Origin: Patulibacter minatonensis DSM 18081
GTDB taxonomy: Bacteria; Actinomycetota; Thermoleophilia; Solirubrobacterales; Solirubrobacteraceae
Length of the DNA: 64,000 nt
Direction: 5' to 3'
Assembly (NCBI RefSeq): GCF_000519325.1
Contig: NZ_KI912613.1
Location: forward strand, 278,864-342,863
In this document: positions 47,608 to 56,000 of the stretch, piece after piece
How the letters are laid out: each line of letters opens with the position of its first letter
Position numbering within the stretch: position 1 is the first letter of the stretch
The notes under the pieces: generated by a model
The model's database searches: none
Seen by the model: the letters and a program-made list of their open reading frames with translations, nothing else
What the model was told of the DNA's origin: nothing
Translations under genes and position numbers: made by a program

Positions 47608-47633
47608 GTGTGACGATGATGGTGCACGGGTAG
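47608..47633 (+). promoter_or_regulatory. Promoter candidate GTGT-N16-GGGTAG before egtB
   Basis: SigB/SigF-like pattern 150 nt upstream of egtB. Stress control of ergothioneine synthesis would make sense with the SigB-type factor at 7222, but the match is partial. Confidence 0.35.
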
Positions 47634-47782
47634 ATGCCCGCGCAACCGGTGCTCGCCCGGGCGCGTAACGATCAGCAGGTCGTCGCGGACGGTCGAGGAC
47701 CACCACCCTGACCACGGACGGTCAAGCGCCCCTGCGCGGCGTGCCGGTCGTCCTGGTCGACCCCAGACCCCGGAGCCCCTCC

Positions 47783-49186
47783 GTGAGCACTGCCCAGGCC
47801 CTGCCCGCAGACGATCCCGACGACCACGCCGGCGGCCCGCCCGCGGGCGGCGTCCGTCGCCTCCCCACCCCCGCCGAGGCGCTCCGCGCGCCGCTCCCGG
47901 CGTCCCCGGTCGACGCCCTGCGCGCCGTCCGGGAGCGCACCCGGATCCTCGTCGACGGCCTGACGCGCGAGGAGCTCGAGGAGCAGCTCGACCCGCTGAT
48001 GAGCCCGCTGGTCTGGGACCTGGCGCACATCGCCGCCTACGAGGACCTCTGGCTCGTGCACCGCCACGGCGACCGGCCGCTGCTGCACCCCGAGCTCGCC
48101 GACCTCTACGACGCGTTCGAGACGCCGCGACAGGCGCGCGGCGACCTCGAGCTGCTCGACGTCCCGCAGGCCTGGGACTACCTCGACGACGTGCGCGCCC
48201 GGGTCCTCGAGGTCGCGGAGGAGCGCGGCGTCGACGACGAGCTGTTCGAGATGGTGCTGCAGCACGAGATGCAGCACACCGAGACGATGCTCCAGACGAT
48301 GCGCCTCGGCGGCCTGACGTCGTGGCTCGGCGGGCTGCCGGGCGGCACCGGTACGTCGACGAGCACGACCGGCGAGGCCGCGCTGCACGCCGGCGCGGGT
48401 CAGGGCGGCCCGGCGGCCGGCTCGGACGCGCCGTCGACCGCCATGCGGCCGATCTCCGCCGCGGCCCGGTCCCGCGCCGAGGTCCTCGGGGGCACGCTCC
48501 TGCGGGTCCCGGGCGGCGACACGCAGGTCGGCGCCGCCCCGGACGTCTTCTCCTACGACAACGAGCGCCCGCGCCACGCCCGGACCGTCGCGGCGTTCCG
48601 GATCGCCCCGCGGCCGGTCACCGTCTCGCAGTGGGACGCGTTCGTCGCCGACGGCGGCACCCGCGACCAGCGCTTCTGGAGCGACGCCGGCTGGGCGTGG
48701 CGCGCCGGCGGCGCCGGCAGCGGCGTGGGCGACGCGACGGGCGACGGTGCCACCGGCGGGAATCCGGCCGCGGGCGCCCGAGGCGCCGAGGCCTCGGTCG
48801 CGTCGGTGGCGGACGACGTCGTCTGCCACCTGAACGCCTTCCAGGCCGAGGCCTTCGCCGCCTGGGCCGGCCTGCGACTCCCGACCGAGGCCGAGTGGGA
48901 GCACGCCGCGGCCGCCGGGATCCTGCAGGACGTCGGCGTCGTCTGGGAGTGGACGTCGACCACGTTCCACGGCTACCCGGGCTTCCGGCCGCACCCGTAC
49001 AAGGAGTACTCCGAGGTCTTCTTCGACCGCGGGTACCGCGCCCTCCGCGGCGGCTCCTTCGCCGCCCACCCCCGCGTCGCCACCACCACGTTCCGCAACT
49101 GGGACCTGCCCGAGCGCCGCCAGATCTTCGCGGGCGTCCGGCTCGCCGCCGACGTCGCACCGACCGGCCGGGAGGCCTCCGCATGA
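47783..49186 (+). CDS. egtB: Ergothioneine synthase EgtB (hercynine sulfoxide lyase/synthase)
   Basis: 467 residues, cytosolic. Iron enzyme that joins gamma-glutamylcysteine (or cysteine) to hercynine as a sulfoxide in ergothioneine synthesis. N-terminal DinB-like domain with three His ligands: His82 in DLAHIAAYED and His161/His165 in LQHEMQHTETML. C-terminal FGE-sulfatase domain: NAFQAEAFAAWAGLRLPTEAEWEHAA and VWEWTSTTFHGYPGF, ending VLRGGSF-like ALRGGSFAAHPRVATTTFRNW. Between AEWEHAA and VWEWT there are only about a dozen residues, fewer than I expect for EgtB. A Gly/Ala/Thr-rich insertion sits near 200-230. GTG 47783 is chosen for GGAG 7 nt upstream. It overlaps egtD by ATGA. Confidence 0.9.
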   Translation: MSTAQALPADDPDDHAGGPPAGGVRRLPTPAEALRAPLPASPVDALRAVRERTRILVDGLTREELEEQLDPLMSPLVWDLAHIAAYEDLWLVHRHGDRPLLHPELADLYDAFETPRQARGDLELLDVPQAWDYLDDVRARVLEVAEERGVDDELFEMVLQHEMQHTETMLQTMRLGGLTSWLGGLPGGTGTSTSTTGEAALHAGAGQGGPAAGSDAPSTAMRPISAAARSRAEVLGGTLLRVPGGDTQVGAAPDVFSYDNERPRHARTVAAFRIAPRPVTVSQWDAFVADGGTRDQRFWSDAGWAWRAGGAGSGVGDATGDGATGGNPAAGARGAEASVASVADDVVCHLNAFQAEAFAAWAGLRLPTEAEWEHAAAAGILQDVGVVWEWTSTTFHGYPGFRPHPYKEYSEVFFDRGYRALRGGSFAAHPRVATTTFRNWDLPERRQIFAGVRLAADVAPTGREASA

Positions 49187-50175
49187 GCACCACCGACCAG
49201 TCCCCCGCCGAGCTCGTCCAGGTCACGGTCGCCGACGCCGACCCGGCGCCGCGCACGCTCGCCCACGACGTCCACGACGGGCTGACGCAGCCGTTCAAGC
49301 AGCTGCCGCCGAAGCACCTCTACGACGACCACGGGTCCGAGCTCTTCCACGCGATCTGCGACCTGCCCGAGTACTACCCGACGCGCACCGAGCGGGCGAT
49401 CCTCGTCGAGCGGGCCGAGGAGCTCGCGCAGCGCACCGGCGCGGTCGACCTCGTCGAGCTCGGCTCCGGCTACGCGACGAAGACGGGCGTGCTGCTCGAG
49501 GCGCTGAAGGCCCACGGCACGCTGCAGCGCTTCGTCCCCCTCGACGTCTCCGCGCCCACCGTCCACCACTGCGCGAACGAGGCCGCCCGCGACTTCGGGG
49601 TCCCCGTCCACGGCATCGTCGGCGACTTCGAGCGGGACCTCGGCCTGATCCCCGGCCCGATCGGCCCGCGGATCGTCGCGATCCTCGGCGGCACGCTCGG
49701 CAACCTCCAGGCCGGCTCGCGCCGCCACTTCCTGAGCCGCCTGCGCGGCCTGCTCGACGAGGACTCCCGCCTCGTGATCGGGATCGACCTCGTGAAGGAC
49801 CCCGCGGTCATCGAGCTCGCCTACAACGACGCCGCCGGCGTCACGAGCGCGTTCAACCGCAACGTCCTGACCGTGATCAACCGCGAGCTCGGCGGGGACT
49901 TCCCGGTCGACGAGTACGAGCACGTCGCGTTCTTCGACCACGAGAACGAGTGGATCGACATCCGCCTGCGCGCCGTCCGCGACCACGTCGTCCGGATCGA
50001 CGCGCTGGACCTCACCGTCGAGTTCGCGGCCCGTGAGGAGCTCCGGACCGAGATCTCCTCGAAGTTCACCCGCGAGCGGATCGCCGCGGACCTCGCGGCC
50101 GCGGGGCTGGAGCTGGAGGACCTCCTCACCGACGCGGACGGGCTCTTCGGCCTGGCGCTCGCGAAGGTGGCCTGA
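49183..50175 (+). CDS. egtD: L-histidine N-alpha-methyltransferase EgtD
   Basis: 330 residues, cytosolic. It trimethylates histidine to hercynine, the first step of ergothioneine synthesis. Typical motifs: PKHLYDDHGSELFHAICDLPEYYPTRTE (about 41-68), SAM motif VDLVELGSGYATKTGVLL (about 88-105), IVAILGGTLGNLQ (about 165), YNDAAGVTSAFNRNVL (about 207) and the C-terminal EISSKFTRERI. The ATG lies inside the last codons of egtB (ATGA overlap), and GGAGG is 8-12 nt upstream. egtA, egtC and egtE are not adjacent, so this is a two-gene (fungal- or cyanobacterial-like) arrangement, and the sulfur donor and lyase must be supplied elsewhere or bypassed. Confidence 0.95.
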   Translation: MSTTDQSPAELVQVTVADADPAPRTLAHDVHDGLTQPFKQLPPKHLYDDHGSELFHAICDLPEYYPTRTERAILVERAEELAQRTGAVDLVELGSGYATKTGVLLEALKAHGTLQRFVPLDVSAPTVHHCANEAARDFGVPVHGIVGDFERDLGLIPGPIGPRIVAILGGTLGNLQAGSRRHFLSRLRGLLDEDSRLVIGIDLVKDPAVIELAYNDAAGVTSAFNRNVLTVINRELGGDFPVDEYEHVAFFDHENEWIDIRLRAVRDHVVRIDALDLTVEFAAREELRTEISSKFTRERIAADLAAAGLELEDLLTDADGLFGLALAKVA

Positions 50176-50184
50176 GCCCCCGGC

Positions 50185-51033
50185 CTACGGATCGACCGCG
50201 TCGGGCTCCGCCCTGGTGCCCGGCGTCGAGCGCTGGCCCGGCGTCGTCGACGGCGCCGTCTCGGTGGTCGGCGTGGTCGTGGGGGTCGTCACCGTCTCGG
50301 TGACGGTGGGCGGGGCCTCCTCCGTCACCGTCGTCGTCGGCGTCGTCCCGGTGGTCGCCGTCTCGGTCGGCTGGGTCACGGTCGTGACGGCGTCCGTCGG
50401 CACCTGCTGGATCACCGTCGTGGTGGTCGCGGGCGTCGCCTGCTTCTTCGAGGGCGTGTTCCCGCCGCGGAAGATGGTGGTGCTGCTCTTGCCGGCGATG
50501 ACCTCCGGCACGGTGATCAGCACCGCGGCGACGACGAAGCCGAGGATGCCCGTGATCGCCGCGATCTGCCAGCGACGGCGGTTGCGCTGCCGGACGGCGT
50601 GGACCGTGACCGGATCGACGCCCGTCGCCCCCGGACCCTGCGGGCCGAGCGCCGGCGTCACCTGCGTCGGCTGCTCGGATCCCGGCAGGCGGTGCACGCG
50701 GGTCGGGTCCTCGTCGGGGGCCGACAGGTCGTAGCGCGGGTCGCCCGCGAGCGGCCGACGGGTCAGGGGGAGCGCGGCGGGCAGCGCGGAGGTCACGACG
50801 TCGGTCGGCTTGGCGAGGGCCTCGCGGAAGAGCGCGACCGCGACGGGCGTGAACGCCGCCGACGCGAGGGTCCCGGGCGCCCACACCTTCGAACAGATGA
50901 ACGCGGCCAGCGCGGACGCCGCCGCGGTGATGATCAGCGTCTTGAGGTCGAGACCGCCGGCCGCCGCGGGAGCGGGCTGGGGCGGGTTCGCGACCGGCTG
51001 GACGCGGGTGGGCTGGTCGTGCGGAGAGGCCAT
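50185..51033 (-). CDS. Two-helix membrane protein with Thr/Pro-rich tail
   Basis: 282 residues. Cytosolic Pro/Ala-rich start, hydrophobic segment [37 protein letters not shown] (about 33-68), a long middle, second membrane helix [25 protein letters not shown] (about 157-180) and a C-terminal Thr/Pro/Glu/Val-rich tail (about 200-282), which looks like a low-complexity exported stalk. No family recognised; the segment before helix 2 ([15 protein letters not shown]) is strongly basic, so the N-terminal loop should be cytosolic. ATG 51033. Convergent with egtD. Confidence 0.75.
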   Translation of the reverse strand: MASPHDQPTRVQPVANPPQPAPAAAGGLDLKTLIITAAASALAAFICSKVWAPGTLASAAFTPVAVALFREALAKPTDVVTSALPAALPLTRRPLAGDPRYDLSAPDEDPTRVHRLPGSEQPTQVTPALGPQGPGATGVDPVTVHAVRQRNRRRWQIAAITGILGFVVAAVLITVPEVIAGKSSTTIFRGGNTPSKKQATPATTTTVIQQVPTDAVTTVTQPTETATTGTTPTTTVTEEAPPTVTETVTTPTTTPTTETAPSTTPGQRSTPGTRAEPDAVDP

Positions 51034-51176
51034 GGGGGAGGTGCGAGGGGCGCGGCCTGCGCCCCTGCGTTGGTTCTAGCGCACCGCGCCCGGACGTGGA
51101 GCGATCGATCTCACGGGGACGGCTCAGCCTCCTCGGACACGGGCGATCCGCCGCCGCCGCGCGCCCGGGGGCCCGC

Positions 51177-51182
51177 TACGTT
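51177..51182 (+). promoter_or_regulatory. -10 box TACGTT of thiM, leaderless type
   Basis: TACGTT ends 6 nt before the thiM ATG; no Shine-Dalgarno follows. Confidence 0.5.
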
Positions 51183-51188
51183 GACGCG

Positions 51189-51983
51189 ATGACCGACCCG
51201 TCGAGCACCCGTTCCTGGCCGCACCCGGACGTCGTCTCCGACCTCACGGCCCTGCGCTCGGCGTCGCCGCTGACCCATTGCATCACGAACGTCGTCGTCT
51301 CGAACGTCACCGCCAACGTCCTGCTCGCGACGGGCGCCTCCCCCGCGATGGTCCACGCCCCCGAGGAGGCCGCTGACCTGGCGCGGATCGCCGGTGGGTT
51401 GCTGGTCAACCTGGGGACGGTCACCGCGGAGCAGGGCCGCGCCGCGCACGTCGCGGTGGCCGCGGCGAACGAGGCCGGGGTGCCCTGGGTGCTCGATCCC
51501 GTCGCCGTCGGCCCGCTGCCGATGCGCACGGCGCTGGCGCACGAGCTGCTCGCGCTCCGGCCGGCCGTCATCCGCGGCAACGCGTCCGAGGTCCTCGCGC
51601 TCGCCGGCGGCGCGGGCGGTCGCGGCGTCGACGCGACCACGGGCCCGGAGGCCGCGATCGGGGCCGCCGAGGAGCTCGCCCGCACGACCGGCGCGGTGGT
51701 CGCGATCAGCGGACCGGTCGACCACGTCGTGTCCGGCGACGGGATCCTCCGGGTGCCGGGCGGCGACGAGCTCCTCACCCGCGTGACCGGTGCCGGGTGC
51801 GCCCTCGGGGCCCTGGTCGCGGCGTTCCTGGCGGTCGCGCCCGACCCGGTCCGCGCCGCGACGGCCGCCCACGCCGTCCTGGCCGTCGCCGCGGAGCGGG
51901 CGTCGAGCGCCTCGCGCGGTCCCGGATCGTTCGCCGTCGGGCTGCTGGACGAGCTCTCCCGCCTCGAGACCCACGGGCACTGA
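51189..51983 (+). CDS. thiM: Hydroxyethylthiazole kinase
   Basis: 264 residues, cytosolic. Phosphorylates 4-methyl-5-(2-hydroxyethyl)thiazole for thiamine salvage. Family motifs: [33 protein letters not shown] (about 28-60), [27 protein letters not shown] (about 97-113), [14 protein letters not shown] and [18 protein letters not shown] (about 199-216, with the catalytic Cys region). Length is normal. No TPP riboswitch is visible in the short upstream gap, and thiE/thiD are not neighbours, so it is a stand-alone salvage gene. Leaderless start: TACGTT 6 nt before the ATG. Confidence 0.95.
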   Translation: MTDPSSTRSWPHPDVVSDLTALRSASPLTHCITNVVVSNVTANVLLATGASPAMVHAPEEAADLARIAGGLLVNLGTVTAEQGRAAHVAVAAANEAGVPWVLDPVAVGPLPMRTALAHELLALRPAVIRGNASEVLALAGGAGGRGVDATTGPEAAIGAAEELARTTGAVVAISGPVDHVVSGDGILRVPGGDELLTRVTGAGCALGALVAAFLAVAPDPVRAATAAHAVLAVAAERASSASRGPGSFAVGLLDELSRLETHGH

Positions 51984-52031
51984 GCGCCGGACCGCGCCGC
52001 GCGGCGCGGCGGATCCTGTGAAGGTCCAGGG

Positions 52032-52283
52032 ATGACCGACGGACAGATCGTGGCGCTCCTGCAGGGCCTCGCCGAAGCAGAGACGCACCCGATCCCGACC
52101 CCCGAGAAGTGCGAGCGCCTCCGCCGCGACAGCGTGCTGCCCAAGCAGCAGGCCGAGGTCGACGACTTCGTGACGCGCAAGGGCGGCAGCGTCGAGACCG
52201 CCTCGACGCCCGGCTACAAGGGCGGTCCGGCGACCGACGTCGAGTACTACATCATCCCCACGAAGGCGATCTTCCGCACCTGA
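52032..52283 (+). CDS. Small hypothetical protein
   Basis: 83 residues, cytosolic. IVALLQGLAEAETHPIPTPEKCERLRRDSVLPKQQAEVDDFVTRKGGSVETA and GPATDVEYYIIPTKAIFRT look protein-like (helix, coil, terminal strand). No known motif. ATG at 52032, AGGTCCAGGG nearby upstream. It follows thiM by 48 bp on the same strand and might be cotranscribed. Confidence 0.55.
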   Translation: MTDGQIVALLQGLAEAETHPIPTPEKCERLRRDSVLPKQQAEVDDFVTRKGGSVETASTPGYKGGPATDVEYYIIPTKAIFRT

Positions 52284-52467
52284 CGCGGGCGGGCCACGCC
52301 CGCCTCCCGCGCGCTGACCTCGGCTCGTGGCACTCCGGTCGACGGCGTCCACACCCCGTCGCCCCCCGCGCGACGGGTCGGTCGGTTGGGACCGGCGTCG
52401 AATCCGCCGGGGCGATTCCTCGCCCGGCGGTCAGCCGGGACGCCGCCGCCGCGCTCGACACTGACGC

Positions 52468-52911
52468 ATGCCCGTCGTCACCACCCGCCTCGCCCTCGTC
52501 CGCACCGCCCGCTGGCGCCCCGAGTACGAGCTGCGCGAGGGTGGCCGACCACTGGGCCGCCTGCTCTGGGGCGGCACGACGCCGGGCGTGGCCGAGGCCA
52601 CGGTCGGCGACCGCGTCTGGACCCTGCGGCCCGGCATCGGCTGCGCCGCCGTCGACGCGACCGCGGCGGACGGCCGGATCGGCGCGAGCCTGAGGGACGG
52701 CGCGATCACCCTGGGCGACGATCCCCGCCCCGCGGTGGTCTGGCGCCGCAACCGCACGAAGGGCACCTGCGCGGAGCTCGAGGCCCCGGGGTGCACCGCC
52801 ACGATGCGCGTCCGCCGGCGCACCGTCCCGGGCTTCGACGTCGCGATCGACGGCGACCTCGTGGAGCGGGAGCTGCTCCTCCTCCTGGCGGGATACGACC
52901 TGCTGCGCTGA
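52468..52911 (+). CDS. Hypothetical beta-rich protein
   Basis: 147 residues. Alternating strands: RWRPEYELREGGRPLGRLLWGG, AEATVGDRVWTLRPG, DGAITLGDDPRPAVVWRRN, then TMRVRRRTVPGFDVAIDGDLVERELLLLLAGYDLLR. The repeated short strands and the closing hydrophobic helix recall Tubby-C-like or scramblase-like folds. I am not certain of this. No signal or membrane segment. Convergent with the sensor kinase gene. ATG 52468 chosen as the first Met of the block. Confidence 0.65.
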   Translation: MPVVTTRLALVRTARWRPEYELREGGRPLGRLLWGGTTPGVAEATVGDRVWTLRPGIGCAAVDATAADGRIGASLRDGAITLGDDPRPAVVWRRNRTKGTCAELEAPGCTATMRVRRRTVPGFDVAIDGDLVERELLLLLAGYDLLR

Positions 52912-52922
52912 GGGAGGACGTA

Positions 52923-52953
52923 CGGGCCCCGGGTCCGTGCCGCCCGGGGCCCG
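52923..52953. terminator. Hairpin between convergent genes
   Basis: CGGGCCCCGGG, 9-nt loop, CCCGGGGCCCG: 11 perfect pairs between the stops at 52911 and 52961. Confidence 0.8.
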
Positions 52954-52960
52954 GTCCGCG

Positions 52961-54547
52961 TCAGTCGCGCAGCAGCGGGAGGCGGACGACGAACGACGCG
53001 CCGCCGTCCGCGGCGTTCGCCGCGCGGACCTCGCCGTCGTGGGCGTCCACGATCGCCGCGACGATCGCCAGGCCCAGGCCGGCGCCGCTCTTGCCGCGCG
53101 TCCGGCCGCCCTCCGCCCGCCAGAAGCGGCCGAAGATCGCCTGCGGGTCCTCCGACGGGAGGCCCTGGCCGTGGTCGCGGACCTCGATCTCCACGTGCGT
53201 CGCGTCGGTCGTCGTCGTCACCTCCACCGGCGTCCCGCCCGGCGTGTGGACGAGCGCGTTGCGGACGAGGTTCGTCAGCACCTGACGGAGCTGGCCGTCG
53301 TCCCCCCGGACCACCGCCTCCCCCGCCCCGGCGGTCGTGATCGGCCGGGCCGGGTCGATCGCCCGGGCGTCCTCGGCGGCGTCCTCCGCGATCAGCGCCA
53401 CGTCGACCGGCGCGTGCGCCTTCTCCGGCGCCTCGTCCAGGCGCGCGAGCACGAGCAGGTCCTCGACGAGCACGCCCATCCGCGCGGCCTCGTCCTCGAT
53501 CCTCCCCATCGCCTTCTTCAGGTCTTCGGGATCCTTGACCGCACCGACGCGGAAGAGCTCGGCGTAGCCGCGGATCGACGCCAGCGGCGTGCGGAGCTCG
53601 TGGGAGGCGTCCGACAGGAACTGCCGCAGCCGGCCCTCGCTGGCCTCGCGCTCGGCGAACGCGGACTCCAGGCGCCCGAGCATGCCGTTCAGCGCGAGGC
53701 CCAGGCGCCCGACCTCGGTCTTGTGGTTCGCGTCCTGGACGCGGTGGTCGAGATCGCCGGCGGCGATCACGCCCGCCGTGGTGGCCATGCGGTCGAGGGG
53801 CCGCAGTCCGATCCGGACGAGCACCCACGAGAGGCCGGTCAGGAGCGCCAGGGCGATCGCGATGACGATCGCCTCGGTGCGGAGCAGGCGGTCGAGGGTG
53901 TCGTCGACGTCGGTCAGCGGGACGGCGACGACGACGAAGCCGTCGGCCAGGGCGGCACGGACGGCGGAGGTGCCGCCGGCGGAGGTGCTCGTCTGCAGGC
54001 CGGTCGATCCGCCGGCGGCGCCGCGGCCCGACGGGTTCCCGGGCCCGCCGGGAGAGCCGGGCCGGTCGCGGGCGACCGTCCGGACGCGGTAGCGCACGCC
54101 GTCGTCGCCCTTCGAGCTCGCGGTGAACGTGCGCCCGGCGCTCAGGGTCCTCGGGAGGACCGGTGCGGCGAGGTAGGCGGCACCCAGCGACGGCCGCGAC
54201 CGCGCGACCTTGCCGACCTTCTCCCCCGTCGCCGAGCGCAGTTCCCCGTACGCGCCGGGGACGAGATCGTTGCCGTCGTCGCCGCCCCCGCCCGGGCCGG
54301 GTCCGGCGGCGCCGGGGCCGCCGACCGGCGGGGCGCCCGGAGGACGGTTCGCCCCGCCCGTCCGGCCCAGGGCGTCGTTCTGGACCGCCAGGCGGCGGCC
54401 GACGCCCTGCTCGGCCGCGCGCAGCTGGCCGTCGACCTGGTCGAGCAGCGCGCCGCGCTGGCTCGTGTACGTGACGGCGGCCAGCGCGATCATCGCCCCC
54501 GCCGTGAGGACGAAGACGAGCGCGATCAGCCGGACGCGGAGCGTCAC
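52961..54547 (-). CDS. Sensor histidine kinase
   Basis: 528 residues, inner membrane. Membrane helix 1 (about 6-28, LIALVFVLTAGAMIALAAVTY), an extracytoplasmic sensor region of about 195 residues with a Gly/Pro-rich middle, membrane helix 2 (IVIAIALALLTGLSWVLV, about 227-245), HAMP (RPLDRMATTAGVIAAGDLDHRV), H-box DASHELRTPL with phospho-His near 316, then N (LTNLVRNALVH), D/F and G boxes (VRDHGQGLP, GAGLGLAIVAAIV). It pairs with the response regulator just upstream (4 nt between stop and start). Overall resembles the TcrY/PrrB group. The signal is unknown. GTG 54547. Confidence 0.95.
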   Translation of the reverse strand: MTLRVRLIALVFVLTAGAMIALAAVTYTSQRGALLDQVDGQLRAAEQGVGRRLAVQNDALGRTGGANRPPGAPPVGGPGAAGPGPGGGGDDGNDLVPGAYGELRSATGEKVGKVARSRPSLGAAYLAAPVLPRTLSAGRTFTASSKGDDGVRYRVRTVARDRPGSPGGPGNPSGRGAAGGSTGLQTSTSAGGTSAVRAALADGFVVVAVPLTDVDDTLDRLLRTEAIVIAIALALLTGLSWVLVRIGLRPLDRMATTAGVIAAGDLDHRVQDANHKTEVGRLGLALNGMLGRLESAFAEREASEGRLRQFLSDASHELRTPLASIRGYAELFRVGAVKDPEDLKKAMGRIEDEAARMGVLVEDLLVLARLDEAPEKAHAPVDVALIAEDAAEDARAIDPARPITTAGAGEAVVRGDDGQLRQVLTNLVRNALVHTPGGTPVEVTTTTDATHVEIEVRDHGQGLPSEDPQAIFGRFWRAEGGRTRGKSGAGLGLAIVAAIVDAHDGEVRAANAADGGASFVVRLPLLRD

Positions 54548-54551
54548 GGGC

Positions 54552-55268
54552 TCAGCGCCTCGGGGCGCGCAGCGCGTAGCCGACGCCGCGGGCGGTGTGG
54601 ATCAGCGACGGCAGCTCCTCGCCGCCGGCGCCGTCGAGTTTCTTGCGCAAGTAGCTGACGTACGTCTCGAGCACCCGGGCGTCGCCGCCGAAGTCGTAGT
54701 CCCACACGTGGTCGAGGATCTGCGCGCGGGTCAGCACGCGGCGTGGGTTGCGCAGGAAGTAGCGCAGCAGCCGGAACTCGGTGTCCGTCAGGTCGATCAG
54801 GTGCCCGCCGCGCGTGACCTCGCGGGTGTCCTCGTCCATCTCGAGGTCCTCGAACCGGAGCGTCGAGGACTCCTCGGTCGCCTGGCCGGTGCGGCGCAGG
54901 ATCACGCGGATGCGGGCGACGAGCTCCTCGAGCGAGAACGGCTTCGTCACGTAGTCGTCGCCGCCGGACGTCAGGCCGCGGAGCTTGTCCTCGGTCGCGT
55001 CCCGGGCGGTGAGGAAGACGATCGGCACGTGGCTGCGCTGCGCCCCGAGCCGGTCGGCGACGTCGAAGCCCGTCATGTCGGGCAGCATCACGTCGAGGAT
55101 CATGATCTGCGGGCGGAACGCCTCGACCTGGGTCAGCGCCTCGTCGCCCGTCCCGGCCGTGGCGACCTCGAAGCCCTGGAAGCGCAGGGCCATCGAGACG
55201 ACGTCGACGATGTTCGGCTCGTCGTCGACCACCAGCACGCGGTGGGCAGGGGCGTCCTGGGTGCTCAT
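54552..55268 (-). CDS. OmpR-family response regulator
   Basis: 238 residues. Receiver domain with acidic pair Asp15/Asp16, phosphoacceptor Asp59 in IMILDVMLPDMTGF, and Lys in YVTKPFSLEELVARI (near 109). The C-terminal winged helix (about 135-235) has DLTDTEFRLLRYFLRNPRRVLTRAQILDHVWDYDFGGDARVLETYVSYLRKKLD. It binds DNA tandem half-sites when phosphorylated, and its kinase is encoded directly downstream. ATG 55268; GATGCT lies 6 nt upstream, like other leaderless starts here. It is divergent from a small membrane protein gene that could be an output. Confidence 0.95.
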   Translation of the reverse strand: MSTQDAPAHRVLVVDDEPNIVDVVSMALRFQGFEVATAGTGDEALTQVEAFRPQIMILDVMLPDMTGFDVADRLGAQRSHVPIVFLTARDATEDKLRGLTSGGDDYVTKPFSLEELVARIRVILRRTGQATEESSTLRFEDLEMDEDTREVTRGGHLIDLTDTEFRLLRYFLRNPRRVLTRAQILDHVWDYDFGGDARVLETYVSYLRKKLDGAGGEELPSLIHTARGVGYALRAPRR

Positions 55269-55342
55269 GGGCGCAGCATCGCAGCCGTTCCTGGGGGAAT
55301 GCTGGGGACGTCCTGTGAGCGGAGGCGTGCCAGAATCCGGGC

Positions 55343-55627
55343 GTGGCCTCCCCCGTCCAGCGCGCCCTGTCCTTCTTCGGGCTCGACAGGACCGATCCCG
55401 AGGCCCACGACCCGCGCCACGACCGGTCCCTCCTGCAGGTCCTGCTCGGCAACCTCCTCTTCGGCGTCGTCGCGGCGGTGGTGAGCAAGCTGCTGGGCAG
55501 CGACGCGGTCGAGGCCGTGATGTTCGGCGTGATCATCTACGTCGTCTTCCTCTGGTTCGACCTCCAGGCGCGGCGGAAGCGGCGGGAGGCCGACGCCGGC
55601 GGACGCGGAGCGGGACGGCGGCGGTAG
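55343..55627 (+). CDS. Small membrane protein
   Basis: 94 residues. Cytosolic start (PVQRALSFFGLDRTDPEAHDPRHDRSL), two hydrophobic segments (LLQVLLGNLLFGVVAAVVSKLLG and AVMFGVIIYVVFLWFDLQ), then a strongly basic tail (ARRKRREADAGGRGAGRRR). It is divergent from the OmpR-type response regulator; by position it may be a target or sensor partner (inference). GTG 55343 with CAGAAT 6 nt upstream. Family not recognised. Its stop is 1 nt from the convergent stop of the ACT protein. Confidence 0.7.
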   Translation: MASPVQRALSFFGLDRTDPEAHDPRHDRSLLQVLLGNLLFGVVAAVVSKLLGSDAVEAVMFGVIIYVVFLWFDLQARRKRREADAGGRGAGRRR

Positions 55628-55628
55628 C

Positions 55629-55994
55629 TCAGCGCCGGACCTCGTGGCCCGCGTCCGCGAGGAGCCCGGCCGCCTCGTCGACCCGACCGGCGGGGACGAG
55701 GACGAGGTCGGCGTCGAAGGTCGACGTCACGAAGACGGGGACGCCCGCCTCGCCGAGCGGGCGGATCACCGCCAGCAGCATCCCGGGGAGGTCGAGGTCG
55801 TGCCCGGCCTCGCCGTGGAACGCACGCCACGGCTCGTCCGCCGGCTCGCCCGCCCGTACGCGCCGGACGACGGTGACGCCGTCCGGTGCCCGGACGACGG
55901 CGACCCAGTCGTCGCCCGCGGGCGGCGCCGCGGTCCCGCGCTCGACGACGAGGACGTCGTCGAGCAGGCGGAGCGGCTGGACCGGCGGCGGCAT
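55629..55994 (-). CDS. ACT domain protein (ACT_7/CASTOR-like)
   Basis: 121 residues, cytosolic. Two halves: RLLDDVLVVERG...WVAVVRAPDGVTVV as a first ACT-like strand set, then LLAVIRPLGEAGVPVFVTSTFDADLVLVPAGRVDEAAGLLADAGHEV as the typical ACT_7 half with the STFDTDxVLV-like core. Such proteins bind amino acids as homo-oligomers or sensors. No catalytic domain is attached. ATG 55994 has TACGCT 6 nt upstream and is leaderless type. The next gene upstream on the same strand is the large glycosyltransferase, separated by a terminator hairpin. Confidence 0.85.
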   Translation of the reverse strand: MPPPVQPLRLLDDVLVVERGTAAPPAGDDWVAVVRAPDGVTVVRRVRAGEPADEPWRAFHGEAGHDLDLPGMLLAVIRPLGEAGVPVFVTSTFDADLVLVPAGRVDEAAGLLADAGHEVRR

Positions 55995-56000
55995 CCGGCA

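Larger units (their letters stand above)
47397..47782. other. Divergent intergenic region methyltransferase / egtB
   Basis: No gene. It holds TAGCGT for the methyltransferase, an 8-bp inverted repeat CCGCGGTC-N7-GACCGCGG (47582-47604) and a GTGT-N16-GGGTAG promoter candidate for egtB. The segment 47530-47580 is somewhat A/T-richer. Confidence 0.5.

Noticed and set aside
47741-47782. Earlier GTG (47741) as egtB start
   Set aside because: The extra 14 residues (PVVLVDPRPRSPS) do not look like EgtB, and GGAG lies 7 nt before GTG 47783.
51034-51188. TPP riboswitch upstream of thiM
   Set aside because: No CTGAGA and no ACCTGATCTGG-type element; the -10 box seems to lie 6 nt before the start, leaving no leader for a riboswitch.
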